A stretch of DNA of 64,000 bases from Chitinophaga sp. Cy-1792 (GTDB lineage Bacteria; Bacteroidota; Bacteroidia; Chitinophagales; Chitinophagaceae). A program made the translations under genes and the position numbers. Shown here piece by piece: positions 63,274 through 64,000 of this stretch. The notes under the pieces are model-generated. The model saw nothing but the letters and a program-made list of their open reading frames with translations. It made no database searches and was not told where the DNA came from. The stretch lies in the NCBI RefSeq assembly GCF_011752935.1, contig NZ_VWWO01000003.1:248001-312000 (forward strand), written 5' to 3'. Each line of letters begins with the position of its first letter. The stretch's first letter is position 1.

Positions 63274-63443
63274 TAATATTTCAGGTGTTTATTTAGAAAT
63301 AAAGGTACTGTTTAAAGTAATTATATTAATTGAAATGTCATTAAAATAATTGCTGGTGGCGGGCGTTTAATCCATTACGTTAGAAATAAGCGGGGATTAA
63401 AATCTTAAAATAGTCGTAACTTCCATCCGATCAAATTCCGAGT

Positions 63444-64000
63444 ATGCGTAAAGCACTATTGATGTTGGCGCTCCTGTATGCTGCACTGTTGCCCTCAGTT
63501 TTAAAGGCCCAGGAATTAGCCATTACACCTGACCACGTTTATCAAAGTAATATTAAGTCTGTAAAGCTGAACCAGGCGGGCGACCCGCTAAGTCTGCCCA
63601 TGATTACCCTGGGCTCTTCGGAGCAGCTGGAGCTGGCTTTTGATGATATGGACAATGATGTAAAGAGTTACTATTATACTTTTGTACTCTGTAATGCAGA
63701 CTGGTCGCCGGCTCAGGTGAACCAGCTGGAATATCTCCGTGGATTCTCTGAGATCAGGATACAGAACTATAAGATGTCCAGCATTGCTTTTCAGCGTTAT
63801 ACACACTATAGTGCGCAATTGCCGGGCGGTAATAGCTTCCCGATCAAATCCGGGAATTATCTCCTGAAGGTTTACCTGGACAGCGATACCACGCAGCTGG
63901 CGTTTACCCGCAGGATGATGGTGGTAGACAATAAAGCCGGTATTGCCGGTTATATTCAGCAGCCGGTGAGCCCTAAATTATTCCGCACGCACCAGAAAGT
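63444..64000 (+). CDS. Type IX secretion plug protein (DUF5103), 5' part
   Basis: A gene cut by the window edge: 185 residues are visible. It has a signal peptide (MRKALLMLALLYAALLPSVLKAQ), then the DUF5103 N-terminal domain with the hallmark YYYTFVLCNADWSP and YLRGFSEIRIQNYKMS segments. Such proteins bind the type IX secretion translocon and act as a plug on its outer face in Bacteroidota. The rest lies outside the window. The spacer upstream (63274-63443) shows no exact -7 box. Confidence 0.85.
   Translation, partial: MRKALLMLALLYAALLPSVLKAQELAITPDHVYQSNIKSVKLNQAGDPLSLPMITLGSSEQLELAFDDMDNDVKSYYYTFVLCNADWSPAQVNQLEYLRGFSEIRIQNYKMSSIAFQRYTHYSAQLPGGNSFPIKSGNYLLKVYLDSDTTQLAFTRRMMVVDNKAGIAGYIQQPVSPKLFRTHQK

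Overview
The window is a chromosomal segment from a Bacteroidota bacterium, most likely family Chitinophagaceae (Chitinophaga-like). The support is protein style (two-cysteine S14, R-type EF-P, type III glutamine synthetase, TamL lipoprotein, a type IX secretion plug protein, a TonB receptor with an N-terminal carboxypeptidase-like domain) and promoter style: many genes are preceded by the Bacteroidota -7 box TAnnTTTG, and Shine-Dalgarno sequences are scarce. I see no tRNA, rRNA, insertion sequence, prophage or CRISPR array.

Region 1 (1-12204) is the distal S10, spc and alpha ribosomal-protein cluster: rplP-rpmC-rpsQ-rplN-rplX-rplE-rpsN-rpsH-rplF-rplR-rpsE-rpmD-rplO-secY-map-infA-rpmJ-rpsM-rpsK-rpsD-rpoA-rplQ, ending in a strong terminator. 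Gene order is standard, but the spacers are long and most carry a distinct inverted repeat. There are internal promoter boxes before rplX and infA.

Region 2 (12.2-25.9 kb) has a zinc-ribbon/membrane protein of unknown function, carA, and a 760-base non-coding convergent region with two sibling small-RNA-like units on the minus strand. It continues with a class I aminotransferase, a DUF1573 protein, a fused 2-oxoacid dehydrogenase E1, a DUF3472-like lipoprotein, a D-2-hydroxyacid dehydrogenase, an orphan OmpR-type regulator, YebC and an amino-acid permease.

Region 3 (26-41 kb) is transport and central metabolism: a dicarboxylate/amino-acid symporter, DedA, an MFS transporter, MarR, malate dehydrogenase, a thioredoxin-like protein, EF-P followed by AccB and AccC, an internally duplicated periplasmic protein, glutamine synthetase III, PurL and an AhpD-like protein.

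Region 4 (41-46.4 kb) holds a probable iron-uptake operon (PepSY membrane protein plus TonB-dependent receptor), a nearby Fur-box-like sequence at the head of a possible small transcript, and an alpha-oxoamine synthase.

Region 5 (46.5-64 kb) mixes envelope and housekeeping genes: a PafA-type phosphatase, an enoyl-CoA hydratase, secreted proteins, a TPR protein, phosphosulfolactate synthase, aroE, a methyltransferase, truB, TamL, an rRNA methyltransferase, an overlapping pair of unknown exported proteins, a LolC/E-like permease, and the start of a type IX secretion plug protein cut by the window edge.

The most interesting non-protein signals are the duplicated small-RNA unit at 14.5-14.8 kb, the Fur-box/terminator unit at 44.7-44.9 kb, a family of related terminators sharing CTCTAC-N3-GTAGAG, several -7 boxes that abut start codons (possible leaderless mRNAs), and the hairpin-rich ribosomal spacers. 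The most interesting protein signal is an EF-P of the arginine-32 type with no modifying enzyme beside it.
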